Below, piece by piece: positions 25,732 to 34,556 of a stretch of DNA of 64,000 nucleotides (the first letter of the stretch is position 1; each line of letters starts with the position of its first letter). Made by a program: the position numbers and the translations under genes. The notes under the pieces were generated by a model. It searched no databases and was not told the origin of the DNA. It saw only the letters and a program-made list of their open reading frames with translations. This stretch comes from JAENVU01 sp963801105 (lineage in GTDB: Bacteria > Actinomycetota > Acidimicrobiia > IMCC26256 > JAENVU01): positions 2,108,001-2,172,000 of the forward strand of contig CAWDDH010000003.1 of assembly GCA_963801105.1 (NCBI GenBank), read 5' to 3'.

Positions 25732-27258
25732 GTGACCGACCGTCACGACGAAGACACAGAGAGTCCGGACCGACCGGCCGTCGCTCCACCGGTGAGCGGC
25801 GAGGGCGTGCGGATCATCGGAGCCGAGGAGGCCCAGGCCGTCATCGATGCCGGAGCGGCCGCTCATCGCCTCGGCGATTCCCAGCCGCGCTTCGGCGACG
25901 TTCCGGCCCGACCGGACCCGACGAGCCGCACCGAGGCGAGCTTTCCCCGCTCCGACACCTCGGCCGCGGCCGACGAGCCCACCGCCGAGCACCCGGGCCT
26001 GCTGGACGAGATCGCGGCCGCGACCGGCGGCGGGATCCGGGACTCGGAGATCGACGAGCCCGAACCGGCCGAGGATCCCGACGCGACCGCTGCGGTGGAG
26101 GTGGCGCCGCCGGCACCGGAGGGACTGCCGCATTGGAGCGAGCCCGCCACCGGCGAGGTCCCCGTGATCCGGGTCGAGGGCGGCGAGATCCCCGAGCCGG
26201 CGGAGACCCCGACCGGGCTGCGGTTCCGCAGCGGCTCGTCGGACTGGGGCGGGGACGAGGAGGATCCGTTCGCCACCCTGGCCGCCGAGCCCGACGACGA
26301 GGACGTCACCCTCGCCAGCCTCGCCTCCGCACCCGAGGACGACGACATCGCCTTCGACCGTGAGGTCGCGGCGCGCCGGGTCCGATCTGCACCGGCGCGG
26401 CCCCGCCCCGCGCGCCCGGCGCCGGGGGCCGAGGAGCTGGATCTCGGGCCCGACCGGCCCGACACCCTCGTCCGCGTGGTCACCGGGGTCGGGATTGCCG
26501 CGCTCGCGCTGCTCTGCCTCTCGGCCGGTGCCGCCGCCACGATGGTTCTCGCGACCGCGATCGTCGGGGTGTGCTCGTTCGAGTTCTTCCAGGCGCTGCA
26601 CCAGCGTGGCTTCCGCCCGGCGACGGTCATCGGCCTGCTCGGGACGCTCACGATCGTCCCGCTCGCTTATCACCGCGGTGAGTTCGCGTTCCCGTTCACC
26701 ATGGCGCTGGTCATGGTGTTCACGCTCCTCTGGTTCGTGTTCGAGGTCGTGCACACCCGGCCCATGGTCAACGTGGCGGTCACCATCGGCGGATTCGTCT
26801 ACACCGGTGTCCTCGGTGCCTTCGCCGGCCTGCTGCTCACGTCGGAGAACGGGGTCGGGCTGATCCTCGGTGTCGCGCTCCCCGTGATCGCGTACGACAT
26901 CGCCGGGTTCTTCGTCGGCTCGCAGTTCGGCAAGACACGGCTCGCGCCGGAGATCTCGCCCAACAAGACGGTCGAAGGTCTGATCGGTGGGATGGCCGGA
27001 TCGATCGTCGTGGCGCTGCTGATCGTCAAGCAGATCCACCCGTGGGGCGACCTCGTCCACGTCTTCGCCCTCGGCGTGACCGTGGCGGTCATGGCGCCGC
27101 TCGGCGACCTCGCGGAGTCGATGCTCAAGCGGGACCTCGGCATCAAGGACTTCGGGACGCTGCTCCCGGGCCACGGCGGGGTGCTGGACCGCTTCGACGC
27201 CATCCTCTTCTGCCTGCCCGCGGTGTACTTCCTCGCCCGGGCGCTCAAGATCGGTTGA
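25732..27258 (+). CDS. cdsA: Phosphatidate cytidylyltransferase with long acidic N-terminal extension
   Basis: The C-terminal 290 residues are an integral membrane CDP-diacylglycerol synthase with about eight hydrophobic segments and the signature ESMLKRDLGIKDFG followed by LLPGHGGVLDRFD. It makes CDP-diacylglycerol for all phospholipids. About 220 residues before it are acidic, Pro/Ala-rich and probably disordered, with a short conserved-looking element GVRIIGAEEAQAVIDAG near residue 25. Most CdsA proteins lack this. GTG at 25732 has a strong ribosome-binding site, so the extension seems genuinely translated. Confidence 0.93.
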   Translation: MTDRHDEDTESPDRPAVAPPVSGEGVRIIGAEEAQAVIDAGAAAHRLGDSQPRFGDVPARPDPTSRTEASFPRSDTSAAADEPTAEHPGLLDEIAAATGGGIRDSEIDEPEPAEDPDATAAVEVAPPAPEGLPHWSEPATGEVPVIRVEGGEIPEPAETPTGLRFRSGSSDWGGDEEDPFATLAAEPDDEDVTLASLASAPEDDDIAFDREVAARRVRSAPARPRPARPAPGAEELDLGPDRPDTLVRVVTGVGIAALALLCLSAGAAATMVLATAIVGVCSFEFFQALHQRGFRPATVIGLLGTLTIVPLAYHRGEFAFPFTMALVMVFTLLWFVFEVVHTRPMVNVAVTIGGFVYTGVLGAFAGLLLTSENGVGLILGVALPVIAYDIAGFFVGSQFGKTRLAPEISPNKTVEGLIGGMAGSIVVALLIVKQIHPWGDLVHVFALGVTVAVMAPLGDLAESMLKRDLGIKDFGTLLPGHGGVLDRFDAILFCLPAVYFLARALKIG

Positions 27259-28373
27259 GCGCGCCTCGACGCGTCGTTCTCCTCGGTTCGACGGGATCGA
27301 TCGGGACCCAGGCGCTGGATGTCATCCGCGCGCATCGCGACGACTACCAGGTCGTGGCGCTCGCGACCGGGACGAACGCCGGGGCGCTGGCCGCCCAGGC
27401 CGAGGAGTTCGGCGTCCCCGCGGACCGGGCGCTCCTGGCGGCGGACCGGCCCGAGGTGCTCGGTGAGCTCGCGTCGCTGCCCGACGCCGACGTCGTCCTG
27501 AACGCGGTCGTCGGCTTCGCCGGGCTCCCGGCCACCGTCGCGGCCCTTGCCGCCGGCAAGCGCCTCGCTCTCGCGAACAAGGAGAGCCTCATCGCCGGCG
27601 GCCCGGTCGTGAACGCGGTCCGGCGCGAGGGTGGCGGCGAGATCGTCCCGGTCGACTCCGAGCACTCGGCGGTGTACCAGGCTCTGCGCGGCGGCGCCGC
27701 GTCCGAGGTCGCGTCGATCGTGCTGACCGCGAGTGGCGGGCCGTTCCGGGGCCGGACCCGTGCCGAGCTCGAGCACGTCACGATCGAGGACGCGCTCGCC
27801 CATCCGACGTGGTCCATGGGTCCGAAGATCACGATCGACTCGTCCACCCTCATGAACAAGGGCCTCGAGGTCATCGAGGCCCACGAGCTGTTCGGCGTCG
27901 GGTTCGACCGGATCGAGGTCGTGGTGCACCCGCAGTCGGTCGTGCACGGCATGGTCACCTTCCGCGACGGCGCCACGATCGCGCAGCTCTCCATGCCCGA
28001 CATGCGGCTGCCGATCGGACTGGCCCTGGGCGCCCCGGCGCGGCTGGACCAGGCGTTCGGACCGATCGACTGGTCCACGCTCGGCACGCTGACCTTCGAG
28101 ACCCCCGATCTGGCGGCTTTCCCGTGCCTCGAGCTCGCCTACGCCGCCGGCCGGGCGGGCGGTGGGGCACCGGCGACCCTCTCGGGGGCCAACGAGGTCG
28201 CCGTGGAGGCGTTCCTTGCGGGTCGGATCGCCTGGCTCGAGATCGCGGCGATCGTGGACGAGGTGCTCCAGGCCGGAACCGGGAACGTCGATGACGTCTC
28301 AGACGTTCTGGAAGCGGACCGGGTCGCGCGCGTCCGAAGTGCGACCGCCATCGAGAAGCGAGCCGCTGCGTGA
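27255..28373 (+). CDS. dxr: 1-deoxy-D-xylulose 5-phosphate reductoisomerase
   Basis: A 372-residue enzyme of the MEP isoprenoid pathway that converts DXP to MEP with NADPH. The N-terminal NADPH fold has LLGSTGSIGTQALDVI; the metal and substrate site shows NKESLIAGG, PVDSEHSAVYQ and TIDSSTLMNKGLEVIEAHELF. The TTG start at 27255 overlaps the cdsA stop (TTGA); no better start lies downstream before the nucleotide-binding motif. The pathway gene ispG lies 2.4 kb downstream. Confidence 0.96.
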   Translation: MSAPRRVVLLGSTGSIGTQALDVIRAHRDDYQVVALATGTNAGALAAQAEEFGVPADRALLAADRPEVLGELASLPDADVVLNAVVGFAGLPATVAALAAGKRLALANKESLIAGGPVVNAVRREGGGEIVPVDSEHSAVYQALRGGAASEVASIVLTASGGPFRGRTRAELEHVTIEDALAHPTWSMGPKITIDSSTLMNKGLEVIEAHELFGVGFDRIEVVVHPQSVVHGMVTFRDGATIAQLSMPDMRLPIGLALGAPARLDQAFGPIDWSTLGTLTFETPDLAAFPCLELAYAAGRAGGGAPATLSGANEVAVEAFLAGRIAWLEIAAIVDEVLQAGTGNVDDVSDVLEADRVARVRSATAIEKRAAA

Positions 28374-29566
28374 AGGACCCCCTGGGCGAAGCACCCCCCG
28401 TCGAGACCCGCAAGGCCGTCACCGGCGGGATCTTGTTCGTGCTGGCCCTGCTGGCGCTCGTCGTGGCCCGGCCGTCGACTGCGGTGACCGTGGCGATCGT
28501 CGTCGGCCTGATCCTGACGATCATGCTCCACGAGTGGGGCCACTTCATCGCCGCGAAGAAGTCGGGGATGAAGGTCACCGAGTTCTTCCTCGGATTCGGT
28601 CCGCGCATCTGGTCGTTCCGGCGGGGGGAGACCGAGTACGGCATCAAGGCGATCCCGGCCGGCGGCTACGTGCGGATCATCGGCATGACGAACCTCGAGG
28701 AGGTCGACCCCGAGGACGAGCCGCGCACCTACCGCCAGGCGACGACGGGCAAGCGCCTGATCACCGTGCTCGCCGGCATCATCGTCAACCTCGTGCTGGC
28801 GCTCGTCCTCGTCTTCGCGATCCTCGTCGCGCACGGCCCGGAGGACATCTCCACGAAGGTCGCAGCGGTCTCGTCGTCGTCGCCCGCAGCGAAGGCCGGA
28901 TTCCGCGCCGGGGACAAGATCGTCGCGATCGACGGAAACCGGATCACGAGTTGGGAAGAGGTGGGCGCCGCGATCACGCCGCACCGCGGCGACGCGCTGG
29001 CGTTCACCGTCGTGCGGGACGGGCGACGCGTGGACCTGGTCGCGACCCCGGAGAAGATCAACGGCGCGCCGCGCGTCGGCATCGCGGGCACGATCGTGAA
29101 CAACCCGGTTTCGCCGCTGCGCGCGGTCCCGGAGAGCTTCGCGACGATGGGCCGTGGTGTGTCGAGCACGGTCGATGCGCTCGGCAAGGTGTTCTCCGCG
29201 AGCGGGCTCGAGAAGTACGGTAAGACGGTCACCAACTCGAAGGGCGGTCTCTCCGACGCCGAGCGGCCCCGGTCGGTCGTCGGGATCGTCGCCAGCGGCA
29301 GCGACATCGTGGGCGGCGACTGGTGGGTGCTGCTCGGGCTGCTCGCGTCGATCAACGTGTTCGTGGCGCTGTTCAACCTGCTGCCGTTGCCGCCGCTGGA
29401 CGGCGGGCACGCCGCGGTCGCCCTCTACGAAGGCGTCGCGTCCAGATTGCGCGGCCGGCGGATCCGCGTCGATTACCAGAGGCTCATGCCGGTCGCGGCC
29501 GCGGTCGTCGTGGTGATCCTGATCTTCGGGCTCTCCACGATCTACCTCGACCTGCGCAGTCTGTAG
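28370..29566 (+). CDS. rseP: RseP/RIP-type site-2 membrane metalloprotease
   Basis: A 398-residue M50 intramembrane protease. The zinc site HEWGH is at residues 54-58 in the second hydrophobic helix, and the third zinc ligand is in LLPLPPLDGGH near residue 340. One PDZ domain lies between (about residues 160-240, AKAGFRAGDKIVAIDG). Homologues (Rip1 in mycobacteria) cut anti-sigma factors and other membrane proteins. It overlaps dxr by GTGA; the dxr-rseP-ispG order is the standard actinobacterial one. Confidence 0.94.
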   Translation: MKDPLGEAPPVETRKAVTGGILFVLALLALVVARPSTAVTVAIVVGLILTIMLHEWGHFIAAKKSGMKVTEFFLGFGPRIWSFRRGETEYGIKAIPAGGYVRIIGMTNLEEVDPEDEPRTYRQATTGKRLITVLAGIIVNLVLALVLVFAILVAHGPEDISTKVAAVSSSSPAAKAGFRAGDKIVAIDGNRITSWEEVGAAITPHRGDALAFTVVRDGRRVDLVATPEKINGAPRVGIAGTIVNNPVSPLRAVPESFATMGRGVSSTVDALGKVFSASGLEKYGKTVTNSKGGLSDAERPRSVVGIVASGSDIVGGDWWVLLGLLASINVFVALFNLLPLPPLDGGHAAVALYEGVASRLRGRRIRVDYQRLMPVAAAVVVVILIFGLSTIYLDLRSL

Positions 29567-29665
29567 CCCGCGCGCGGAGCGGGCGCCTGGCTCGGATCCC
29601 GCCCGCCCGGTGTGGAGATGCGGTGAAGATCCCGGCCGGCGCGCGGTGCCCGGAGGCCGTCCACG

Positions 29666-29671
29666 TAGGCT
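29666..29671 (+). promoter_or_regulatory. -10 box TAGGCT, leaderless start of ispG
   Basis: TAGGCT is followed by exactly seven bases (CGCAGCG) and ATG, the clearest case of the leaderless pattern here. Confidence 0.6.
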
Positions 29672-29678
29672 CGCAGCG

Positions 29679-30902
29679 ATGACCACCCCCCGACGCCGCA
29701 CCCGTCAGGTCCTCGTGGGCCGCCCGCCGGGTCCCAGCGTCGCGGTGGGCGGCGATGCGCCGGTGTCGGTGCAGTCGATGACCACGACCAAGACGGCCGA
29801 CGTCGACGGCACCCTGGCGCAGATCTACGCGCTTGCCGCGGCCGGTTGCGACATCGTGCGCTGCACGTGCAACGAGGAGGAAGCGGCCGAGGGACTCGCG
29901 CGGATCGTGCCGCGTTCGCCGGTGCCGATCATCGCCGACATCCACTTCCAGTACCGGCTCGCGCTCGCAGCGATGGAGGCCGGCGTGCAGGGGCTGCGGC
30001 TCAACCCCGGCAACATCCGCAAGCCCGCGCACATCAAGTCCGTCGCGCAGGAGGCGAAGGACCGCGGCCTGCCGATCCGCATCGGCGTCAATGCAGGATC
30101 GCTCGATCCCGACATCGCCGACCAGCACGGCATCACCCCGGAGGCACTCGTCGCGTCCGCCCGACGCGAGCTCGCGTACTTCGCCGAGATCGGGTTCGAC
30201 GACGTGAAGATCTCGGTGAAGGCGAGCAACGTCGCGCTCATGATCGACGCGTACCGACTGCTGTCCGAGACCGTCGACCACCCGCTGCACCTCGGGGTGA
30301 CCGAGGCCGGCCCACCGCCCGCGGGGCTCGTGAAGTCGACGGCAGGGATCGCCACGCTGCTGGCCGAGGGCATCGGCGACACCATCCGCTACTCGCTGAC
30401 CGCCGATCCGGTCGAGGAGGCGCGTGCGGGCCGCACCTTGCTCGAGGCGCTCGGTCTGCGTGAGCGCAAGGGCCTCGATCTCATCGCCTGCCCGAGTTGC
30501 GGTCGGGCGGAGGTGGACGTCATCAAGGTCGCGGGCGACGCGCAGGCAGCGCTCGCCGCGCTCGACATCCCGCTCCAGGTCGCGGTCATGGGCTGCGTCG
30601 TCAACGGACCGGGGGAAGCGCGCGAGGCCGACCTCGGAATCGCGGCGGGTCGGGGCCGGGGCCACCTCTTCGTCAAGGGCCAGGTCGTGCGGGTCGTGCC
30701 CGAGGCCGAGATGGTCGACGCGCTCGTTGCAACGGCGAAGCAGATCATGGACGACGGTCTCGACGCGGTGATCGCGTCGGCCGACGCGGGCGCGGTCGCC
30801 GAGGCCGAGGCCACCCGGGTCGAGCTGCTCACGACCCAGGGCGCCGACGCCAACCACGACGACGAGAAGATCGAGCGCATCCGCGAGCTCGCCGGCGACT
30901 GA
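29679..30902 (+). CDS. ispG: 4-hydroxy-3-methylbut-2-enyl diphosphate synthase
   Basis: A 407-residue iron-sulfur enzyme catalysing the penultimate MEP-pathway step. The TIM-barrel motifs SVQSMTTTKT, ADIHFQYRLAL and LRLNPGNI are present. The [4Fe-4S] ligands lie in IACPSCGRAEVDV and AVMGCVVNGPGEA, including the conserved Glu. A 30-residue acidic tail ends the protein. The leaderless ATG at 29679 is supported by the promoter. The gene converges with gatD across 105 bases in which I see no clear terminator. Confidence 0.96.
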   Translation: MTTPRRRTRQVLVGRPPGPSVAVGGDAPVSVQSMTTTKTADVDGTLAQIYALAAAGCDIVRCTCNEEEAAEGLARIVPRSPVPIIADIHFQYRLALAAMEAGVQGLRLNPGNIRKPAHIKSVAQEAKDRGLPIRIGVNAGSLDPDIADQHGITPEALVASARRELAYFAEIGFDDVKISVKASNVALMIDAYRLLSETVDHPLHLGVTEAGPPPAGLVKSTAGIATLLAEGIGDTIRYSLTADPVEEARAGRTLLEALGLRERKGLDLIACPSCGRAEVDVIKVAGDAQAALAALDIPLQVAVMGCVVNGPGEAREADLGIAAGRGRGHLFVKGQVVRVVPEAEMVDALVATAKQIMDDGLDAVIASADAGAVAEAEATRVELLTTQGADANHDDEKIERIRELAGD

Positions 30903-31007
30903 CCCACCCGCGACGTCCATACGCCGACGCGCACAACCAAGCCCGGGCCCTTCGATGTGAGCGCGCCCAGCGAGAAGTGGACTCGCGATTCTGCGCGTTG
31001 ATCGGGC

Positions 31008-31775
31008 TCAGCCGCGGTTGAGGTGCCAGTCGCGCCGACGGGCCGCGAGGCCGGTCAGCGTCGCGTCGGCGAGTCGCCGGGCCCGGAGCCGCTCGACCAG
31101 GGTGTCGTCGAGTGGGGTGAGCGCGTCGGCACCGACGATCCAACCCAGCAGGTGGTCGGCGAGGGCCGGATTGCGGGGGAGTGCGGGCCCGTGCAGGTAG
31201 GTGCCCAGGAGCCGGTCGCCGAGCACGCCGTCGACGCCGTCGATGCCGTTGCCGTGACCGGTCCGGACCGTGCCCAACGGCGCGACGCCCGCCCCGAGGC
31301 GCGTGCGGCCGCCGTGGTTCTCGAACCCGGTCAGCAAGGGCAGTCCCGATTCGGGCGTGGGCTCGACGACGCACTCGCCGATCAGCCGCCCGTTCGCGGC
31401 ACGGGTTTCGAGGTCGACGATCCCGAGACCGGCGAGGATGTCGCCGTCGTTGGCCTCGTACGTCGTGCCGAGGAGCTGGAACCCCGCGCAGACGGCGAAC
31501 ACCACGGCGCCGGACGCCCGGGCCGCGTCGATCGTCGCATGCGAGTCCCGCATCCCGGCGGCGGCCATCACCTGCGAGTCGTCCTCCCCGCCGCCGAACA
31601 GGTAGATGTCGATCCCGGCGGGAAGCGGCACGCCGGCCGCGAGCTCCACGAGCTCCGCTGCGATCCCGCGCCGCCGGCACCGCTCGACGAGCACCACGGC
31701 GTTGCCACGGTCGCCGTAGGTACCGAGCAGCTCCGGATAGACGAGACCCACGCGGACGGCGGACTCGCTCACCAC
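31008..31775 (-). CDS. gatD: Lipid II isoglutaminyl synthase, glutaminase subunit GatD
   Basis: A 255-residue class I glutamine amidotransferase of the CobQ-like GatD family. The nucleophile Cys lies in FAVCAGFQLLG and the catalytic His in LLGTYLHGPALPRNP. With MurT it amidates the D-Glu of lipid II, a modification needed for efficient cross-linking in many Gram-positive bacteria. It overlaps murT, its obligate partner. Two adjacent GTG codons (31775, 31772) are possible starts; the second makes a GTGA overlap. Confidence 0.92.
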   Translation of the reverse strand: MVSESAVRVGLVYPELLGTYGDRGNAVVLVERCRRRGIAAELVELAAGVPLPAGIDIYLFGGGEDDSQVMAAAGMRDSHATIDAARASGAVVFAVCAGFQLLGTTYEANDGDILAGLGIVDLETRAANGRLIGECVVEPTPESGLPLLTGFENHGGRTRLGAGVAPLGTVRTGHGNGIDGVDGVLGDRLLGTYLHGPALPRNPALADHLLGWIVGADALTPLDDTLVERLRARRLADATLTGLAARRRDWHLNRG

Positions 31776-32999
31776 GACCCCCGTGTCAGATGCGTGAACT
31801 GCGTGTACGAGGCGATCACGTGGACGGTTCCCGGGAGCGACGCTGCCGCGTGCAGCGGATCCGCGTCCACCCGATGCGCGACGCCGCCGTAGTCGAGGCG
31901 CACCGCGACGTCGAGCGCCCGCTCACCGCTGGCCGCGACGGCCTTGCCGGCGAGCAGCTCATAAGGAACGTCCCAGAGCCACGAGGGATCGCGCCCATCG
32001 GCGACGTGGGCGTTCACCGCGAGCACCACGCTCGTCTCCTGGGGCTCGAGCCAGCGCAGGACCTCCGTCCAGCCGGCCGGGTTCTTCGCGAGCACGACGC
32101 GCGCCTCGCGCCCGTCGGGCAACCGGCGGGTCGAGAACCGACCCGAGACGACCTCGACCGCACGGAGCCCGCGCGATGCACAATCCGGGTCGGCCACGAA
32201 GTGGGTCAGCGCTGCGGTCAGCGCGAGCCGCGCCATTCATACGGTTCCAGTCGCCGGGCAGCGTCAGCGCCAGTGGCAACCCGCCGCTCGGGGTCACGAG
32301 GGTGTCGCCGTCGAGGCGGTAGGCGGCCTCGGGCTGTGCGAACCCACACGCGCCGCAGTGGAACGCGTCGGCGCCCCAGACGAGGAGCGCGGCACACGCG
32401 GGACACGTCGCGGCGTCTGAGCGCCATGGCGCTCCGAGCGCCACCCACGTGACGCGTGGTGCGTCGCCGACGGCCCACACGACGTTGGGGTCCGACGCGT
32501 TCGCCACGACCGCGAGATCGGGATGGCTCGCGCACAGGGCGCGCCAGGATTCGGCGATGCTGCGGACCTCGCCGAAGCGATCGAGCTGGTCACGCGTCAG
32601 GTTGCCGAGCACCAGCAGCTCGGCCCGGAGCGGGTCCAGGACCTTCGGCACCCAGCGCTCGTCGACCTCGAGCACCGCGACCTCCGCCTCCCGGTCGCGA
32701 CCGAGCGCGGCGGCGACCCCCGCGGGCATGTTGGCCCCGGTGTGGTTGCTGACGGTCGTGTGCCCGCAGGCCCGGAGCGCCTCGCTGAGGAGTCGCGTCG
32801 TGGTCGTCTTCCCGTTGGTGGCCGAGACGATCGCGACGCGACGCGCGCCGGTGACCTCAGCGAGCAGGTCGGGGGCAATGGCGAGCATGACGCGACCGCT
32901 CACCTGGGTGCCGGCGCCGCGACCGGTGACTCGCGACGCCCATCCGGCGGCGCGCCCGACCGTCAACGCGGCCCGCGCCCGTGGTGTGAGCGGGGTCAC
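31769..32999 (-). CDS. murT: Lipid II isoglutaminyl synthase, MurT subunit (frameshifted)
   Basis: MurT is a Mur-ligase-like ATPase that activates D-Glu for GatD. The N-terminal frame shows ATP-binding SATNGKTTTTRLLSEAL, EVDERWVPKV and a zinc ribbon (ATCPACAALLVWG, FHCGACGF). It reaches LPGDWNRMNG and then the frame breaks near 32225-32236; the next frame resumes ALTAALTHFVADPD and runs to the DUF1727 end. Removing one G in the GGCGCGGCTC stretch gives the continuous reading NRMNGALALTAALTHF and a 409-residue protein of normal length. The GTG start overlaps the upstream methyltransferase stop. Confidence 0.87.
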
Positions 33000-33763
33000 G
33001 CCTTCTCGCACCAGTACGCGTCGACGCGGTACGGGATGGGGATGCGGTCCCGACCGGCGGTGTCGGGATGGGCCGCGGCCTGGGCGCGGACCTCGTCGAG
33101 CACGGCCTCCCGCTCGGTCGCGGGCAGGACCGCGACGTGGCTCACCGACCGGAACCGGTCGACGACCTCGTCGACGGTCATGAGCTGCTCGTGGTGGAAC
33201 GTCTCCGCGTGCAACGGCCCGAAGTACGGCGTCTCGGTGAACGCCGACTCGTGCCACTCCTCGTGGCGACGCCACGGTGCCTGCTTCTCGATACGGTCCA
33301 TGATCGACCACAGCGCGTCGACGTGGGGTGCCGTGCGGTCCCGCGCGTTCCATACGAGTCCGAGCCGCCCGCCCGGCGCCAGGACGCGGGCCGCTTCGGC
33401 GAGCGCCGTCGCGGCATCGAACCAGTGGAACGCCTGGGCGACGATGATCGCGTCGAACGCGGCGGCGCGGAAGGGCAGGACCTCGGCGGTGGAGCCCACG
33501 AGCGCGACGTCGGGACTCGTGGCGCGCAGTATCGCCTGCATGCCGGGCACCGGCTCGGCCGCGACGATCGTCGCGCCGATCGGCTCGAGCAGCCGCGTGA
33601 ACTTGCCGGTGCCGGCGGCGAGGTCGAGCACGACGCGGCCGGGTCCGAGCCGCAGGTGCTCCGCGAACCAGCCGATGCACTCGGGCGGGTAGCCGGGCCG
33701 GGCGCGCTCGTAGGCGGCCGCCTCACGGTCGAAGCCCAGATCGGCGACGCGATGGACCGGCAT
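32996..33763 (-). CDS. Class I SAM-dependent methyltransferase
   Basis: A 255-residue protein with the Rossmann motif I VVLDLAAGTGKFTRLL, then the AEPVPGM acidic loop, FDAIIVAQAFHWF and ARVLAPGGRLGLVWN. It resembles the UbiE/Trm9-like group of small-molecule methyltransferases; substrate unknown. It is the first gene of a minus-strand operon with murT and gatD, joined by a GTGA overlap, so a link to cell-wall metabolism is possible but unproven. Start-to-start distance to the divergent methyltransferase is under 20 bases. Confidence 0.85.
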   Translation of the reverse strand: MPVHRVADLGFDREAAAYERARPGYPPECIGWFAEHLRLGPGRVVLDLAAGTGKFTRLLEPIGATIVAAEPVPGMQAILRATSPDVALVGSTAEVLPFRAAAFDAIIVAQAFHWFDAATALAEAARVLAPGGRLGLVWNARDRTAPHVDALWSIMDRIEKQAPWRRHEEWHESAFTETPYFGPLHAETFHHEQLMTVDEVVDRFRSVSHVAVLPATEREAVLDEVRAQAAAHPDTAGRDRIPIPYRVDAYWCEKA

Positions 33764-33781
33764 CGGGCCATGATGGCAGTT
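33764..33781. promoter_or_regulatory. Possible shared -10 region of two divergent methyltransferase genes
   Basis: The stretch CATGATG reads CATGAT on the plus strand, seven bases before GTG 33782, and CATCAT on the minus strand, six bases before ATG 33763. Each matches TATAAT at four positions. Both genes would be leaderless and compete for the same bases. Confidence 0.3.
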
Positions 33782-34537
33782 GTGAGCACCGGGGAGTCGA
33801 TCTCGTTCGACAAGGTCGCGTCCGTCTACGACGCCACCCGTGGTGGCCTCGAACGGGGAATGCGGTTCGCGGCGATGATCGCTCCCCACGTCGGTCCCGG
33901 ACCGGTGCTCGAGATCGGGATCGGGACGGGCGCGATCGCCAAGCCGCTCCGGGACGAGCTCGGTTGCCCGGTCCTCGGCGTGGACCTCTCGCCCGCGATG
34001 CTGCGGACCGCCGTGGACCGGCTGGGAGCGCTCGTCGCGGTGGGCGACGTCACGCAGATGCCCGTCGCCACGGGCGCCGCGGGCACAGTGCTCGCGTGCT
34101 GGGTGCTCCACCTCGTCGGCGACGCCGCCGCCACGATGCGCGAGGCCCGCCGGGTGCTGCGCCCGGGTGGCCGGCTGGTCGTGGTGTCGTCTCGCGGCGA
34201 GCTCGAACCCGACGACATCGAACCGGTGATGGTCGATCTGCACGACCGTATTCGGGGACGCGTGGACGTCCCCGAGCGGCTCGTCCCGCTGGCGGCCGAG
34301 TGCGGCCTCGCGCTCGTCACCGCGGAGCTCAGCGACCCCGGCGCGTGGCAGGAGTCGCCCGCGGACCTGGTCGAGCGCATGGTCCGCCGGCAGTGGGGCG
34401 CGCTGATCGATCTCGACGACGACGGGTTCGCCCGCCACGTCCAACCCGTCGTCGACGCTCTGCGCGCACTGCCCGACCCGGACCGACCGCGGACGCGGAT
34501 CGGCCGGAACCGCATGTTCGTCTTCACCCCCGACTGA
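33782..34537 (+). CDS. Class I SAM-dependent methyltransferase
   Basis: A 251-residue methyltransferase with SFDKVASVYDATRG at the N-terminus, motif I VLEIGIGTGAIAKPL, the VDLSPAML loop and ARRVLRPGGRLVVVSS. It is of the methyltransferase type 11 group; substrate unknown. It is not closely similar to its divergent neighbour. I prefer GTG 33782, seven bases after a possible -10; ATG codons at 33770 and 33773 would add three or four residues. An amidase gene follows after 19 bases. Confidence 0.83.
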   Translation: MSTGESISFDKVASVYDATRGGLERGMRFAAMIAPHVGPGPVLEIGIGTGAIAKPLRDELGCPVLGVDLSPAMLRTAVDRLGALVAVGDVTQMPVATGAAGTVLACWVLHLVGDAAATMREARRVLRPGGRLVVVSSRGELEPDDIEPVMVDLHDRIRGRVDVPERLVPLAAECGLALVTAELSDPGAWQESPADLVERMVRRQWGALIDLDDDGFARHVQPVVDALRALPDPDRPRTRIGRNRMFVFTPD

Positions 34538-34556
34538 CCATCCCGAAGGAGCGACC

